Below, one piece after another: positions 12,023 through 25,667 of a stretch of DNA of 64,000 nt. Origin of the DNA: UBA2387 sp019454665 (GTDB lineage: Bacteria > Armatimonadota > Fimbriimonadia > Fimbriimonadales > Fimbriimonadaceae). The translations under genes were made by a program, and so were the position numbers. Location of the stretch: positions 1 through 64,000 of the forward strand of contig BTVX01000002.1 of NCBI GenBank assembly GCA_045862995.1. The letters are read 5' to 3'. Every line of letters begins with the position of its first letter. Positions within the stretch are counted from its first letter, which is position 1. The notes beneath the pieces were generated by a model. It did no database searches. It saw only the letters and a list, made by a program, of their open reading frames with translations, and was not told the origin of the DNA.

Positions 12023-14575
12023 CTAGAGCCGGGGGTCCACGGGTTCGCTTTCCATCGCCAAGATGGCGAAGACGCACTCGTGGACCAAGCGGAGCGGTTC
12101 GCGTCGGACGAATCGCTCGAGCGCCTCAAGGCCCAGGATGAACTCCTTTCGAGCGAGGGCTTGCTTGCGGCCCAAGCCGCGTTCCCTCAATCGGGCCAGA
12201 TTGGCTTCGCGGTCGTATTCGGGCCCGTAGATGATTCGGAGATACTCGCGCCCCCGGCATTTCACCGCCGGCTGAACCAGACCCTTGCCGCCCACGGCGA
12301 CGAAGTTCAGGGGCTTGACGACCATCCCTTCGCCTCCCGAGGCCGTGAGATCGAGCCACCACTGCGTGGCAGCGGCAACGGAGGCGGCGTCGTGCAGGTC
12401 GGCCTCGATGCTCCGTGTGCCTTGCAGGCAAGGGAAGGAAGGGTCCACAAGCCGAGCCAGCGTGGACAGATGCCAGCGATGATCCCGGTCGAAGTGGGTC
12501 CGCCCTTCGGTTGCCAACAGGTGAAAGGGAGCCAGCCTCAGGTCTTCGAGACGCAACACATCCCAACAGTAGGCGCGGTAGGCGGCTTGGTAGTTCTTGG
12601 CGCAATCCAGTCCGGTGGCCGCCCAATCCAAGTCCTCGGACACGTCCAAGTGCTGCGACGCTTCACTGAGCGCAGCGCAGAGAGCCGTGTAACTCGCTGC
12701 GGCCGCCGTGGCAACGGGTGCGTACTGGGACTGCAGCAATTGGAGCGCCTTGGCCGACCAGGGCATCAACTCGGCATCGAGGATGGCCCAGTCGGTTTGG
12801 AGTTCCTCCCACAGGCCCGAGCGCTCGAAGGCACTCGAAACCTGGGCGAGCAGCCCCTGCTCGAGAGACCGATCCTCGAAGAACGGCCGCCCGGTGCGCG
12901 TGGTGACGATCCCGAGACCCCCGTCTTCGACCCCGAATCGGGCATACACGGACGGCGCGTCCCGACCAACGATCACCACGGCGCGCGACCCCATGTGCTT
13001 CTCCTGACAGACGACGTGCTGCACCCCTTTCTCACGGTAGTAGGCAAAGGCCTCGTTGGGGTATTCGAGATAGCCCGGCTCGGTGGAGGTGGCGCAGGGC
13101 GACATCGTGGGCGGCAAGTAGGCCAGCCAACGCGGATCGGCCGAGAACCGGCTCAACACCTCGAGCGCGACGATGGCCTGCTCCTCGCGGACCATCACCG
13201 CGCCTCGGCTCGTGCTGACCGTTCTCCGCCCCAGCAGATCGTCCATATCCAAGACGTCGTCGTGAAGCGTCTGGAGGCTGGGTTGAACGCCTTCGTCGGC
13301 GAGGAAGGGCCTGACGGGGTCCGCGTAGCGCCTGGATGCGGCGACCGAGACGAACTCCAGTTCCGGATAACGCAAGGCCGTCAGCCGCCCTCCGAAAACG
13401 CATCCCGTGTCAATGTTCACCGCTCGGTTGAGCCATTCGGCTTCGGCGACCGGGGTGTGGCCATAGACCACGCGCGCCGACCCTCGGTACTCGGCGGCCC
13501 AGTTGTGGCGAACGGGCAAGCCGTACTCGTCCGTTTCGCCCGTCACGTCGCCATACAACGCAAAGGACCGGACGGCACCCGAGGCGCGGCCCTGCATGGA
13601 TTCGGGGAGTCCGGCATGGGCCACCACCAGCCTTCCGCCATCCAGCACGAGGTGCGACACGAGGCCATCGAGAAACCTCCTCGCGCGTTCCCTGAAATCG
13701 TCGCCTGCAGCCTCCAGCTCCGCCCACGTCTGCTCCAGCCCGTGCAGGAGTTTGACCTCTCGGCCCTGCAGCTTCCTCAGCAACTTATCGTCGTGGTTTC
13801 CAGGCACGGCCAGCGCAACGCCAGCCGCCACGGCGTCCATCACCAGTCGTAGACACTCCGCCGAACGAGGGCCGCGATCCACGAGGTCGCCCACGAAGAT
13901 CAGGCGTCGGCCAGCTGGAGGCACGACTTGGTACGTCCCTTGGGCATCGTCGGGTGTCTCGACCGCGTAGCCCAGACGAACCAACAGGGAGAGCAACTCA
14001 TCGAAACAGCCGTGAACATCGCCGACGATGTCGAAGGGTCCGGTGAGTTCTTTCTTGTTGGGCCACAAAGGGGTTCGAACCACTTCTGCATCGGCCATTT
14101 CGCTCTCGCCGAGTTCGTAGACGTATCGAAAGCCCTCCCTCCGGAGGGATGGCAAAGAACGGCGCAGCTCCTGCCAGTGGTTGCGGGTGACGTGCGGGCC
14201 GAAGTCCCGATTCGGACGATCCTGATTGCGTTCGTGGCACACCTGGGGGGGAATCTTTAGGACGATGGCGACGGGCACGGCGTGGAACTCGCGGGCGATG
14301 GCGAGCAACGGCTTGCGAGCGTGCGGCTGGACGTTCGTGGCGTCCACCACGGTCAGGCGACCCCGCTTGAGCCGAAGCCTCATGGTGTGATGGAGCAAGT
14401 CGAACGCGTCGTCGGTGGCGCTCATGGAGGTTTCGTCATCGTCCACTAGAGCCCGACAGGCATCCGACGAGACAATCTCCGTAAGCAGGAAGTGGTTCCG
14501 CGCAAACGTGGATTTGCCGGACCCGCTGGCCCCGATGAGGACGACGACGGCCAATTCGGGAATCTCAATGCGCAC
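12023..14575 (-). CDS. pnkp: Polynucleotide kinase-phosphatase-ligase (bacterial Pnkp), RNA repair
   Basis: 850 residues holding three catalytic modules in the order known for bacterial Pnkp. First is a 5'-OH polynucleotide kinase with P-loop GASGSGKST (15-23). Second is a binuclear metallophosphoesterase with GDVHGC (185-190), GDLVDRGP (229-236), GNHD (259-262), His320 and YGH (371-373), which acts as 2',3' phosphatase. Third is a nucleotidyltransferase/ligase with motif I lysine at 526 (EKHMGSR), DAEL around 600-603, EGMVVKP (749-755) and motif V around Lys772. Together with Hen1 it repairs ribotoxin-cleaved tRNA. The start is a GTG that overlaps the end of hen1 by 11 bases, so translation is probably coupled. 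It lies between rpoB and rpoC on the opposite strand and converges on the RCC1 gene. Confidence 0.95.
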   Translation of the reverse strand: MRIEIPELAVVVLIGASGSGKSTFARNHFLLTEIVSSDACRALVDDDETSMSATDDAFDLLHHTMRLRLKRGRLTVVDATNVQPHARKPLLAIAREFHAVPVAIVLKIPPQVCHERNQDRPNRDFGPHVTRNHWQELRRSLPSLRREGFRYVYELGESEMADAEVVRTPLWPNKKELTGPFDIVGDVHGCFDELLSLLVRLGYAVETPDDAQGTYQVVPPAGRRLIFVGDLVDRGPRSAECLRLVMDAVAAGVALAVPGNHDDKLLRKLQGREVKLLHGLEQTWAELEAAGDDFRERARRFLDGLVSHLVLDGGRLVVAHAGLPESMQGRASGAVRSFALYGDVTGETDEYGLPVRHNWAAEYRGSARVVYGHTPVAEAEWLNRAVNIDTGCVFGGRLTALRYPELEFVSVAASRRYADPVRPFLADEGVQPSLQTLHDDVLDMDDLLGRRTVSTSRGAVMVREEQAIVALEVLSRFSADPRWLAYLPPTMSPCATSTEPGYLEYPNEAFAYYREKGVQHVVCQEKHMGSRAVVIVGRDAPSVYARFGVEDGGLGIVTTRTGRPFFEDRSLEQGLLAQVSSAFERSGLWEELQTDWAILDAELMPWSAKALQLLQSQYAPVATAAAASYTALCAALSEASQHLDVSEDLDWAATGLDCAKNYQAAYRAYCWDVLRLEDLRLAPFHLLATEGRTHFDRDHRWHLSTLARLVDPSFPCLQGTRSIEADLHDAASVAAATQWWLDLTASGGEGMVVKPLNFVAVGGKGLVQPAVKCRGREYLRIIYGPEYDREANLARLRERGLGRKQALARKEFILGLEALERFVRREPLRLVHECVFAILAMESEPVDPRL

Positions 14576-15965
14576 GCCGGAACACCCCCATCTGCGACGG
14601 TGCGCCCAACTCGGGGTGTTCGGGCCCGATGGGTCTCAGGTCAACCGTATAGCCGTGATTCTGAGCGACCCGTCTGGCCCAATCGGCAAACTCCGATCGT
14701 GTCCACTCGAAGCGGTGGTCCTGATGGCGCATGGCGCCCTCCTCCATCCCTTCGAACAAGATGTTGAACTCCTTGTTCGGGGTGGTCAGGACGACGACAC
14801 TGGGTTTGGCGAACTCAAACAACGCCCTTTCGAACGCGCGCAGGCGCCCCGGGTCGAGGTGTTCGACGACCTCGACGACGGCGGCCCCGTCGAAACCTTC
14901 CAACCTGCGATCGCGATAGACCAGCGAACTCTGAAAGAGCCGGATACGGGCCAGTTGTTTGGGCGACGCTTGATCGAGCTTCAGCCGACGGGTGGCTTTC
15001 TGAAGCGCGGCGTAAGCGACGTCCACTCCCACGATCTCGCGGAACTGCGGGTCCGCCAACAGCAGCCGGAGCAGGCGCCCCTCGCCGCACCCCAAGTCCA
15101 AGACGCGCCGAACGCCCTCGGCGCGCAACACCTGGGCCACGGTCTCCAAGCGGAGGTCGTGAAGAGACGGTGCGCGAGCGGCCCGGTCCAAGTCCGGAGG
15201 GCTGTCGCTTGTCTCGTCTTGACCGAGCGGGTCCCCGTCGGGAGCGGCAACGCCCTCCTCCTGCAGGAGTCTCAGCATGGCTTCCCGCGTCAGGGCGCGA
15301 TCGCGCACGAGATACCGCTGGGCGATCTCCTCGCGATGCGGATGGGCAGCCAGCCACCCCTTGCCCCGGCGGAGCAACTTCTCGACCTCGTCTTTGGCCA
15401 CGTAGTAGTGCTTCGAGGCGTCCAAGGTCGGGATCAAGACATAGAGGTGGGCAAGTAGGTCGGCGAGGCGACACCGGGTTCGAAGGGTCAGCCTTCGGTA
15501 CGGGCTGGCACCCCACGAGGGGAACCGTTCGTCCAGCGTGAGGGCGTCGCTTTCCACTGTGTACCCAAGGGGTTCGAACATGCGCCGCAACAACGCGTCG
15601 CTGCCACGCACCACGGGCAGGTGGACTTCGAACGGCAGTTCGGCCTCGGCGAGTTCGGGTCGCTCCTTGCTTCGCCCTGTCATCGCCGTCCCAAACAGTC
15701 TGCCGACGGCCGAACTCAGGAACGAGGAGGCCACATACGGGCGGTCGTTGACGTAGTCGCCGACCAAGCCGCCGCCCCGCACTAGGCGCACAGGATCCAC
15801 CTCGAGTGCGATGACGACGGTGCAGCGACGAGCGCCCGCTTCGGAGTAGAAGACCTTGGCGATCCCAAAGGCCATCTCGACCGTGTGGATCCGCGAAGGG
15901 TTCTTGTGGAGGAGGTAGCCCAAGTCGGTCGCCGGCTCGTGAGTCGTGCTGAGGGTGAGAAGCAT
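14565..15965 (-). CDS. hen1: Hen1: 3'-terminal RNA ribose 2'-O-methyltransferase
   Basis: 466 residues. The N-terminal half (1-240, beginning MLLTLSTTHEPATDLGYLLH) is the bacterial Hen1 N-terminal domain, which stimulates the Pnkp ligase by activating its adenylation. The C-terminal half is a SAM-dependent methyltransferase with VLDLGCGEG (288-296). The Hen1-specific metal cluster is visible as Glu365, Glu368 and His369 in EVVEHL and His417 in DHRFEW. It methylates the 2'-OH at the 3' end of a broken RNA before Pnkp seals it, so the repaired site resists re-cleavage. GGAG sits 8 bases before the ATG. It is divergent from rpoC across a 236-base intergenic region and is the first gene of the two-gene cassette. 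Confidence 0.95.
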   Translation of the reverse strand: MLLTLSTTHEPATDLGYLLHKNPSRIHTVEMAFGIAKVFYSEAGARRCTVVIALEVDPVRLVRGGGLVGDYVNDRPYVASSFLSSAVGRLFGTAMTGRSKERPELAEAELPFEVHLPVVRGSDALLRRMFEPLGYTVESDALTLDERFPSWGASPYRRLTLRTRCRLADLLAHLYVLIPTLDASKHYYVAKDEVEKLLRRGKGWLAAHPHREEIAQRYLVRDRALTREAMLRLLQEEGVAAPDGDPLGQDETSDSPPDLDRAARAPSLHDLRLETVAQVLRAEGVRRVLDLGCGEGRLLRLLLADPQFREIVGVDVAYAALQKATRRLKLDQASPKQLARIRLFQSSLVYRDRRLEGFDGAAVVEVVEHLDPGRLRAFERALFEFAKPSVVVLTTPNKEFNILFEGMEEGAMRHQDHRFEWTRSEFADWARRVAQNHGYTVDLRPIGPEHPELGAPSQMGVFRRAH

Positions 15966-16201
15966 GGCCGGTTCTCCGCGTTGTTGCCGGAAGCCGAAGT
16001 TACCTCACTCGGATCGGGAGTCGCCCGCAGACTCGGGACGCAAGGAGGACTCGAACTTTTGCGTTTGTCGTCCCAAGTGGGCTTGACCGGACTTGACTCC
16101 GGGCAGGTAACATGGGGATTCGCGCGGATTGCCCCCCATGAACTTCTCTTTGGAGTTCCTATGCCCGCTGGGTTCGGGGCGGTCGCGGCCGAGATGCGAT
16201 T
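15966..16201 (+). promoter_or_regulatory. Divergent control region between hen1 and rpoC
   Basis: 236 bases without a gene that must carry promoters in both directions. Visible are two direct TTGACC/TTGACT motifs at 16083-16088 and 16093-16098, a TAACAT at 16108-16113 at suboptimal spacing, and a 6-base inverted repeat ACGCAA (16038-16043) / TTGCGT (16059-16064). None is strong enough to name a promoter with confidence. Confidence 0.35.
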
Positions 16202-20899
<4,698 letters not shown>

Positions 20900-20922
20900 G
20901 CCCTCTCGGGCAGTCCAAAGCA

Positions 20923-20962
20923 AAGAACTCCCCCTTCGTCGAAGGGGGAGTTCTTGTTTCTT
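20923..20962 (+). terminator. Intrinsic terminator after rpoC, likely bidirectional
   Basis: A 15-base perfect stem (20923-20937 with 20941-20955) with a 3-base loop, followed by a T-rich stretch on the plus strand and preceded by A's that serve the minus strand. It lies between the convergent rpoC and isochorismatase-like genes. Confidence 0.85.
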
Positions 20963-20978
20963 GTGGAGGGTGGCTTCG

Positions 20979-21533
20979 CTAGCCGCCCTTGACCAACTTC
21001 AGCACGTCGCGGAACCGCTCGTGGTTGGCGGTCTGCATCCACTCGTACACCACGGATTCGGTGTGCGTGATCTGCACGCCCGATTGCCGCATCCGCGCGA
21101 GGCCGATGTCGTGCGCCAGCACGGAGCGTGCGGCGACGGCGTCGGCGGCCACCAGTACGTCGAAACCCCGCTCGCGCAGGAGCAGCGCGGTTTGGGTGAC
21201 GCAGATATGCGTCTCGATGCCGCACAAGACGACCTGCTTCCGACCGCTGGCGTCCAGCACGGCATCGAAATCCTCGCACCCCGCGCAAGCGAACCGCAAC
21301 TTGCCGATGCGGGGCGAGCCGGAGGCGTCCAAGATCGCGGCAAGCGCTTCCTCGGTGCCTCCCATGCGCATGGGGTATTGCTCGGTGGCCACGATGGGTA
21401 CTTCGAGCAGGCGGGCACATTCCACCAGGAACGTCGAACGAGCCAAGGCCCCGGCGCCTCCCACGATGCCGTTCAGGAACGACGGTTGAAGGTCGACCAC
21501 GGCAAGGATCGAGCGCGACGCGGAGGCGAGCAT
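20979..21533 (-). CDS. Isochorismatase-family cysteine hydrolase
   Basis: 184 residues from the ATG at 21533. The fold is that of cysteine hydrolases such as nicotinamidase and YcaC: an early VVDLQ with the catalytic Asp at 14, a lysine in the middle (GKLRFAC), and the nucleophile in VLCGIETHICVTQTAL, whose cysteine before VTQTA occupies the catalytic position. The start lies 4 bases beyond the pckA stop, so the two genes form an operon. The substrate cannot be assigned; the group near this sequence includes many uncharacterised hydrolases annotated only as isochorismatase family. Confidence 0.85.
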   Translation of the reverse strand: MLASASRSILAVVDLQPSFLNGIVGGAGALARSTFLVECARLLEVPIVATEQYPMRMGGTEEALAAILDASGSPRIGKLRFACAGCEDFDAVLDASGRKQVVLCGIETHICVTQTALLLRERGFDVLVAADAVAARSVLAHDIGLARMRQSGVQITHTESVVYEWMQTANHERFRDVLKLVKGG

Positions 21534-21537
21534 GAGC

Positions 21538-23067
21538 CTATGCGAACTTGCGGAAGTTCTCTTCGAACATCGCCTTGAGCTTGTTGGCCTGGGCGTCGTA
21601 AGCCTCGGGGTCTCGCCACGTGTTGCGCGGCACCAGCACTTCGCTTGGCACGCCGGGGCAACTGGTGGGGATCGCCAAGCCAAAGATCGGGTCGGTCACG
21701 GTCTCAACGGTTGCGAGGCTGCCATCGAGCGCGGCGCGGATCATCGCCCGCGTGTACGCGAGCTTCATGCGTGCGCCGGTGCCGTACGCGCCGCCCGTCC
21801 AGCCCGTGTTGACGAGCCAAACGTTGACTCCGTGCTCGGAGATCTTCTTGCCCAGCAGGTCGGCATACACCTTCGGGCGAAGCGGCAGGAACGGCGCGCC
21901 AAAGCACGTGGAGAACGTGGCTTGCGGCTCGGTGACGCCCGCCTCGGTTCCCGCGACCTTTGCCGTGTACCCGTTCAGGAACTGGTACATGGCTTGCTCG
22001 GGGGTCAGACGGCTGATAGGGGGCAACACGCCGAACGCATCGGCGGTGAGGAAGATGATGTTCTTGGGGTGACCCGCCTTGCTGGGGATCACGGCGCCCT
22101 CGATGAAGTCCACGGGATAGGCGCAACGTGTGTTTTCCGTGTACTTTGCGTCGTCGTAGTCGGGGACGCGGTTTTTGTCGAGCACCACGTTCTCCAGGAC
22201 CGAGCCGAATCTGATGGCGTTCCAAATCTGCGGCTCGCCCTCGGCGCTCAGCTTGATGCACTTGGCGTAGCAGCCACCTTCGAAGTTGAACACACCGTTG
22301 TCGGTCCAGCCGTGCTCGTCGTCGCCGATCAGGGCTCGGTGGGGATCGGCGGAAAGCGTGGTCTTGCCTGTGCCCGAAAGACCGAAAAACAAGGCGACGT
22401 CGCCCTCCTCGCCCACGTTGGCCGAGCAGTGCATGCTCAGCACGTTCTTCAGGGGCAGCAGATAGTTGAGAATGGTGAAGACGCTCTTCTTCATCTCGCC
22501 AGCGTACTGGGTGCCCATGATCAGCACCTGCTTCTCGGCGAAGTCGAGGGCGATGACAGCCTCGCTGCGCGTGCCATCGGTTGCGGGGTCGGCGAGCAGC
22601 GTGCAGGCGTTGACGATGGTCCACTCGGGCTCGTAGGTGGCGAGTTCCTCGGCCGACGGCCGGATGAGCAATTGCTTCACGAACAGGGCGTGCCAGGCCT
22701 TTTCGGTGACGAATCGCACGCGGATGCGGTGGTCGGGGTCCGCGCCTGCGTAGGTGTCGACGACGAAAGCCTCGCGGCCCTTGTAGTGCTCGGCGACTTT
22801 GCCTCGGAGCTTGGCGAACGTCGCGGGATCCATGGCTGCGTTGTTGTCCCACCAGATGTGCGGTTCGCTGCCAGGCTCTCGGACGGTGTACTTGTCCTTC
22901 GGGGTGCGACCGGTGTACTTGCCCGTTCGCGCGACCAGGGCGCCGTTGGCGGCAAGGGTTCCTTCGCCAGCCGCGATCGCCCGCTCGATGAGTTCGGCGG
23001 TGGGCGAATTGCGGTGGACGGGAGTGCACAGGGAGAGTTGGACGGGCTCGTTCGACGCTGAAGACAT
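21538..23067 (-). CDS. pckA: Phosphoenolpyruvate carboxykinase (ATP)
   Basis: 509 residues from the ATG at 23067, chosen because GGAGGAG lies 10 bases upstream and homology starts there. It converts oxaloacetate and ATP to phosphoenolpyruvate, CO2 and ADP, the entry step of gluconeogenesis. Signatures of the ATP-dependent class are the kinase 1a P-loop GLSGTGKTTLSADPHR near residues 228-243, the following kinase 2 region FEGGCYAKCIKLS, and the early RTGKYTGRTPKDKY phosphate-binding stretch. Length is normal. It is divergent from the pterin dehydratase gene across about 100 bases and is followed closely by the isochorismatase-like gene. Confidence 0.97.
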   Translation of the reverse strand: MSSASNEPVQLSLCTPVHRNSPTAELIERAIAAGEGTLAANGALVARTGKYTGRTPKDKYTVREPGSEPHIWWDNNAAMDPATFAKLRGKVAEHYKGREAFVVDTYAGADPDHRIRVRFVTEKAWHALFVKQLLIRPSAEELATYEPEWTIVNACTLLADPATDGTRSEAVIALDFAEKQVLIMGTQYAGEMKKSVFTILNYLLPLKNVLSMHCSANVGEEGDVALFFGLSGTGKTTLSADPHRALIGDDEHGWTDNGVFNFEGGCYAKCIKLSAEGEPQIWNAIRFGSVLENVVLDKNRVPDYDDAKYTENTRCAYPVDFIEGAVIPSKAGHPKNIIFLTADAFGVLPPISRLTPEQAMYQFLNGYTAKVAGTEAGVTEPQATFSTCFGAPFLPLRPKVYADLLGKKISEHGVNVWLVNTGWTGGAYGTGARMKLAYTRAMIRAALDGSLATVETVTDPIFGLAIPTSCPGVPSEVLVPRNTWRDPEAYDAQANKLKAMFEENFRKFA

Positions 23068-23170
23068 CCGCAAAAGACTCCTCCCGGATAGAATGAGGAT
23101 CGCATGCGATCGGCCCGGGATAAAGGCATGATACCTTTGGACCGGCCGGAGCTTCAGGGACCGAGGAACC

Positions 23171-23476
23171 ATGAACGAACTCACGTACGCGCTCTTGCCC
23201 GCCTATGCCGTCGAAGCCCGACTGCCCAGTCTGCCCGGTTGGGGGACGCATCAGGGAGCGCTGGTGAAGACGTTCGAGTTCGCAGACTATCTGGCTGGCG
23301 CATCGTTTGCCTCGGCGGTCGCGTGGGTGGCCGAGCAGCTCAACCACCATCCGGACCTGCTGATCGGCTACCGACGGGTGACGGTGTCCACGATCACGCA
23401 CGACTCGGGCGGTCTCACCGCCTTCGACTTCGAGCTGGCCGAGCGCATCGAACGCTTGCGCGGTCCTGTATCATAA
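23171..23476 (+). CDS. Pterin-4a-carbinolamine dehydratase
   Basis: 101 residues, the usual length. It dehydrates 4a-hydroxytetrahydropterin, regenerating the cofactor used by aromatic amino acid hydroxylases, or acts in pterin/molybdopterin side pathways. The family core is clear: an acidic helix, then VAEQLNHHPDLLIGYRRV with the paired histidines that take part in catalysis, and the TVSTITHDSGGLTAFDFELA strand/helix near the C-terminus. It is divergent from pckA. No aromatic hydroxylase gene is nearby, so its partner is unknown. Confidence 0.9.
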   Translation: MNELTYALLPAYAVEARLPSLPGWGTHQGALVKTFEFADYLAGASFASAVAWVAEQLNHHPDLLIGYRRVTVSTITHDSGGLTAFDFELAERIERLRGPVS

Positions 23477-23489
23477 GAGTGAGGACGCT

Positions 23490-23747
23490 ATGCCGAAGAA
23501 CCTGTTGATCCGCGTTGGTGTGCTGGTGATCGTGGCTTCCGCGCTCATGTACCTGGGCGCGATCGGGCTGAACTACATCAAGGACCTGCTGCCGTGGATC
23601 GGCGGGGGAGGAGTGGCGTTGCTGATCGTGGGCGTTTTGATGGAGGCCCAGAAGGCGAAGCAGGCGCCCTCGGCCCTGGATGGCTCGACGGGGGTCAAGG
23701 TGCCCAAAGCGAACGAACCCGTGCACGAGGAAGACGCCGTCCGCTGA
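23490..23747 (+). CDS. Small membrane protein, unknown function
   Basis: 85 residues with two hydrophobic segments (about 7-27 and 34-51) joined by a short loop, and a polar, basic-then-acidic C-terminal tail of about 30 residues. GAGTGAGGA just upstream gives a convincing ribosome-binding site, and the gene follows the pterin dehydratase by 13 bases, so co-transcription is likely. I do not recognise a family. Confidence 0.75.
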   Translation: MPKNLLIRVGVLVIVASALMYLGAIGLNYIKDLLPWIGGGGVALLIVGVLMEAQKAKQAPSALDGSTGVKVPKANEPVHEEDAVR

Positions 23748-23775
23748 CCGGTTTGTGGTGAGCGGTTGGCGGTTG

Positions 23776-23932
23776 GCGGGTGCCACGGGTTCCCGACCGC
23801 CGCCGCTCCGGGCCTTGCCGCAACGATTGGCTCGGTCGGAACCCGTGAATCTGCGGCCCCATCACGAGTTACCGCCCGCGCAAGGCTCTATTCGGCGTGC
23901 AACCTCGGGGGCTGGGAACTCGTGGCACCCGC
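23776..23932. repeat. 157-bp element bounded by a 19-bp near-perfect inverted repeat
   Basis: Positions 23776-23794 and 23914-23932 are reverse complements with a single mismatch (core GGTGCCACGGGTTCC). A third, inverted partial copy (CGGTCGGAACCCGT) lies at 23833-23846 and can pair with the left arm. The element fills most of the 236-base gap between the small membrane protein and the phosphohexomutase genes, which converge. It resembles a MITE or a composite REP element and may also stop transcription from both sides. Nothing else is seen in this gap. Confidence 0.55.
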
Positions 23933-23983
23933 TGGCTGTCTAGCCTTGTCTCGACAAGTCTCGCCCTCCAGGTGTGGTGAACT

Positions 23984-25609
23984 TCAATCTGCCGCGAGCA
24001 GGTTCTGGCCCAAGCTCAACAACGCCTCGGCTTGGACCAACGTCGGCGCGTCGGCCACCACACGCACCACGCCCCGCTCGGTCTTGGAGCCCCGAATCCA
24101 CAAGAAGCCTCGGCCCTTGGGCGATTCCAGGCGCACTTTCCACCCATAGCTCTTCCCGCGCGGCCGATCGCGGCCGACGTAGCGCGTGTACGAGTAGTGG
24201 AACGAGAACATGCTCCAATCCCGGGCGAGGAACCGAACGAACATCTGGGGGAAGCGGGCTTCGAGCCGGTCCACCACGTCCTCCCAATCGCCGGGCGCTT
24301 CGCCCTTTGCGGCCAGCGTTCGTTGGGTGGGCAAGAGGTCCACAAAGCCGATCAGTCCCGCACCGAGCTGGCCACCCAGACCCTCGGCGGCGATGGTTCT
24401 CAGTCCCTCGTCGGCACAGGCCAACAGCGCCCCGGCACCCACCAGCGAACCGTCGCGGCACGTGGTGCCCGCAAAGATGGTGCCCCCGTTTGGGCCCTCG
24501 ACGCCCACCACGGTGCGGTAGCCCAGGGCGTCCAGGTCGCGCATCTTGGTCACGACGTTGATCTCGCCCGTCTCCACCTCGTGAACCTCGGCACCGAACT
24601 GGTCGGCGATGGCGTGGACTCGGTAGGAGGTTGCATCGGAGGCGACGACGGCGGGAGGACGCGTGTCGCCCGCCCGCCGATGCAGGCTGAGCGCGATCGC
24701 CACGTTGATCGCGGCCGCCATTTGGGGCGAGGGAATCGCCGCCTTTCCCGCACGGTCTACGTAGGTGAGGTTGCCCCGGTCGGCGTCGAAGTCGTAGGCG
24801 AGGCCGAACAGCGCCCCTTCTTCGCGAACGCGCGCGGCCAGCGGCTCCAACACATGGGAGCCGTCGGGCAGCGAGGATTCGACGTCAATCACGTGGCCGG
24901 GCTGGCCGGGCTCGTCGTTCAGGACGACGGGGGTCACGCCCAGGCGTTCGAAGACCCGCGAGGCGATGCCGCATGCCGCGCCGCCATTGGGGTCGAGGAC
25001 CACCTTGACGTTGTGAACGTCCGTGTTGTAGTGCTCGGCGATGAACTCGACGTAGCGGTGGATGGCGTCCTCGCGGGCGTCTGGGCGCTCGTCGGGGACG
25101 CTTGGCTCGTCGCGCGGGGTGGGCGAGAACGCGTTGGCCGCGCGGATGAGCAGGCCCATCTCCGCGGCTGATAGCAAGGCGCCAGGGGGCGCGGGGTCCA
25201 CGGCGACCGTCTCGATGCCGGTGGCGTACTTCCACCCGTTGTTGTCCAGCGGGTTGTGGCTGGCCGTGATCATCGCTCCGCCGTGGGCCTGGAACTGCCG
25301 CACGGCGTGCTGCCAGACGGGCGTGGATACAATGCCGAGGTTGATGAGATCGAGCCGAACGCCGAGGTCGCGGAACGCGCACGCGATGCCTTCGGCTTGG
25401 GCGTCGAGCAGTTGCTCGCCCGTTGGGCGCGGGTCGCGGGCCAGCACGATGCGCGCTTCGGGCGCCGGGTTGGCCTGAAGGCGCGAGACGGCATAGCAGT
25501 AGGCGTGTCGGAAGGCGAACAACTCGTCTTCGAGCAACACCTTGGAGCCGGGGCCGATCTTGGCCCGGACCCCCGAATACGACTGCAGCCAACGTCCCGG
25601 CGTACCCAT
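23984..25609 (-). CDS. Phosphoglucomutase/phosphomannomutase-family alpha-D-phosphohexomutase
   Basis: 541 residues from the ATG at 25609. It interconverts the 1- and 6-phosphates of a hexose. The phosphoserine loop TASHNPLDNN has its active serine at residue 117. The magnesium loop is DFDADRGN, the sugar-binding loop EGPNGGT lies downstream, and the C-terminal phosphate-binding domain is present. The N-terminus begins straight in domain 1 (YSGVRAKIG). Whether it acts on glucose, mannose or glucosamine phosphates is not readable from these motifs. It is divergent from the SDR gene with 58 bases between start codons. Confidence 0.9.
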   Translation of the reverse strand: MGTPGRWLQSYSGVRAKIGPGSKVLLEDELFAFRHAYCYAVSRLQANPAPEARIVLARDPRPTGEQLLDAQAEGIACAFRDLGVRLDLINLGIVSTPVWQHAVRQFQAHGGAMITASHNPLDNNGWKYATGIETVAVDPAPPGALLSAAEMGLLIRAANAFSPTPRDEPSVPDERPDAREDAIHRYVEFIAEHYNTDVHNVKVVLDPNGGAACGIASRVFERLGVTPVVLNDEPGQPGHVIDVESSLPDGSHVLEPLAARVREEGALFGLAYDFDADRGNLTYVDRAGKAAIPSPQMAAAINVAIALSLHRRAGDTRPPAVVASDATSYRVHAIADQFGAEVHEVETGEINVVTKMRDLDALGYRTVVGVEGPNGGTIFAGTTCRDGSLVGAGALLACADEGLRTIAAEGLGGQLGAGLIGFVDLLPTQRTLAAKGEAPGDWEDVVDRLEARFPQMFVRFLARDWSMFSFHYSYTRYVGRDRPRGKSYGWKVRLESPKGRGFLWIRGSKTERGVVRVVADAPTLVQAEALLSLGQNLLAAD

Positions 25610-25667
25610 GACGTGCAGTCTAGCACCGCCGCACTCCGACCGGATGGAGCGGCTAAACTTGAGAGCA

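Noticed and set aside
16038..16064. Possible tRNA remnant (TTCGA-like T-loop) upstream of rpoC
   Set aside because: No complementary T-stem, anticodon arm or acceptor stem could be drawn; only a 6-base inverted repeat remains.
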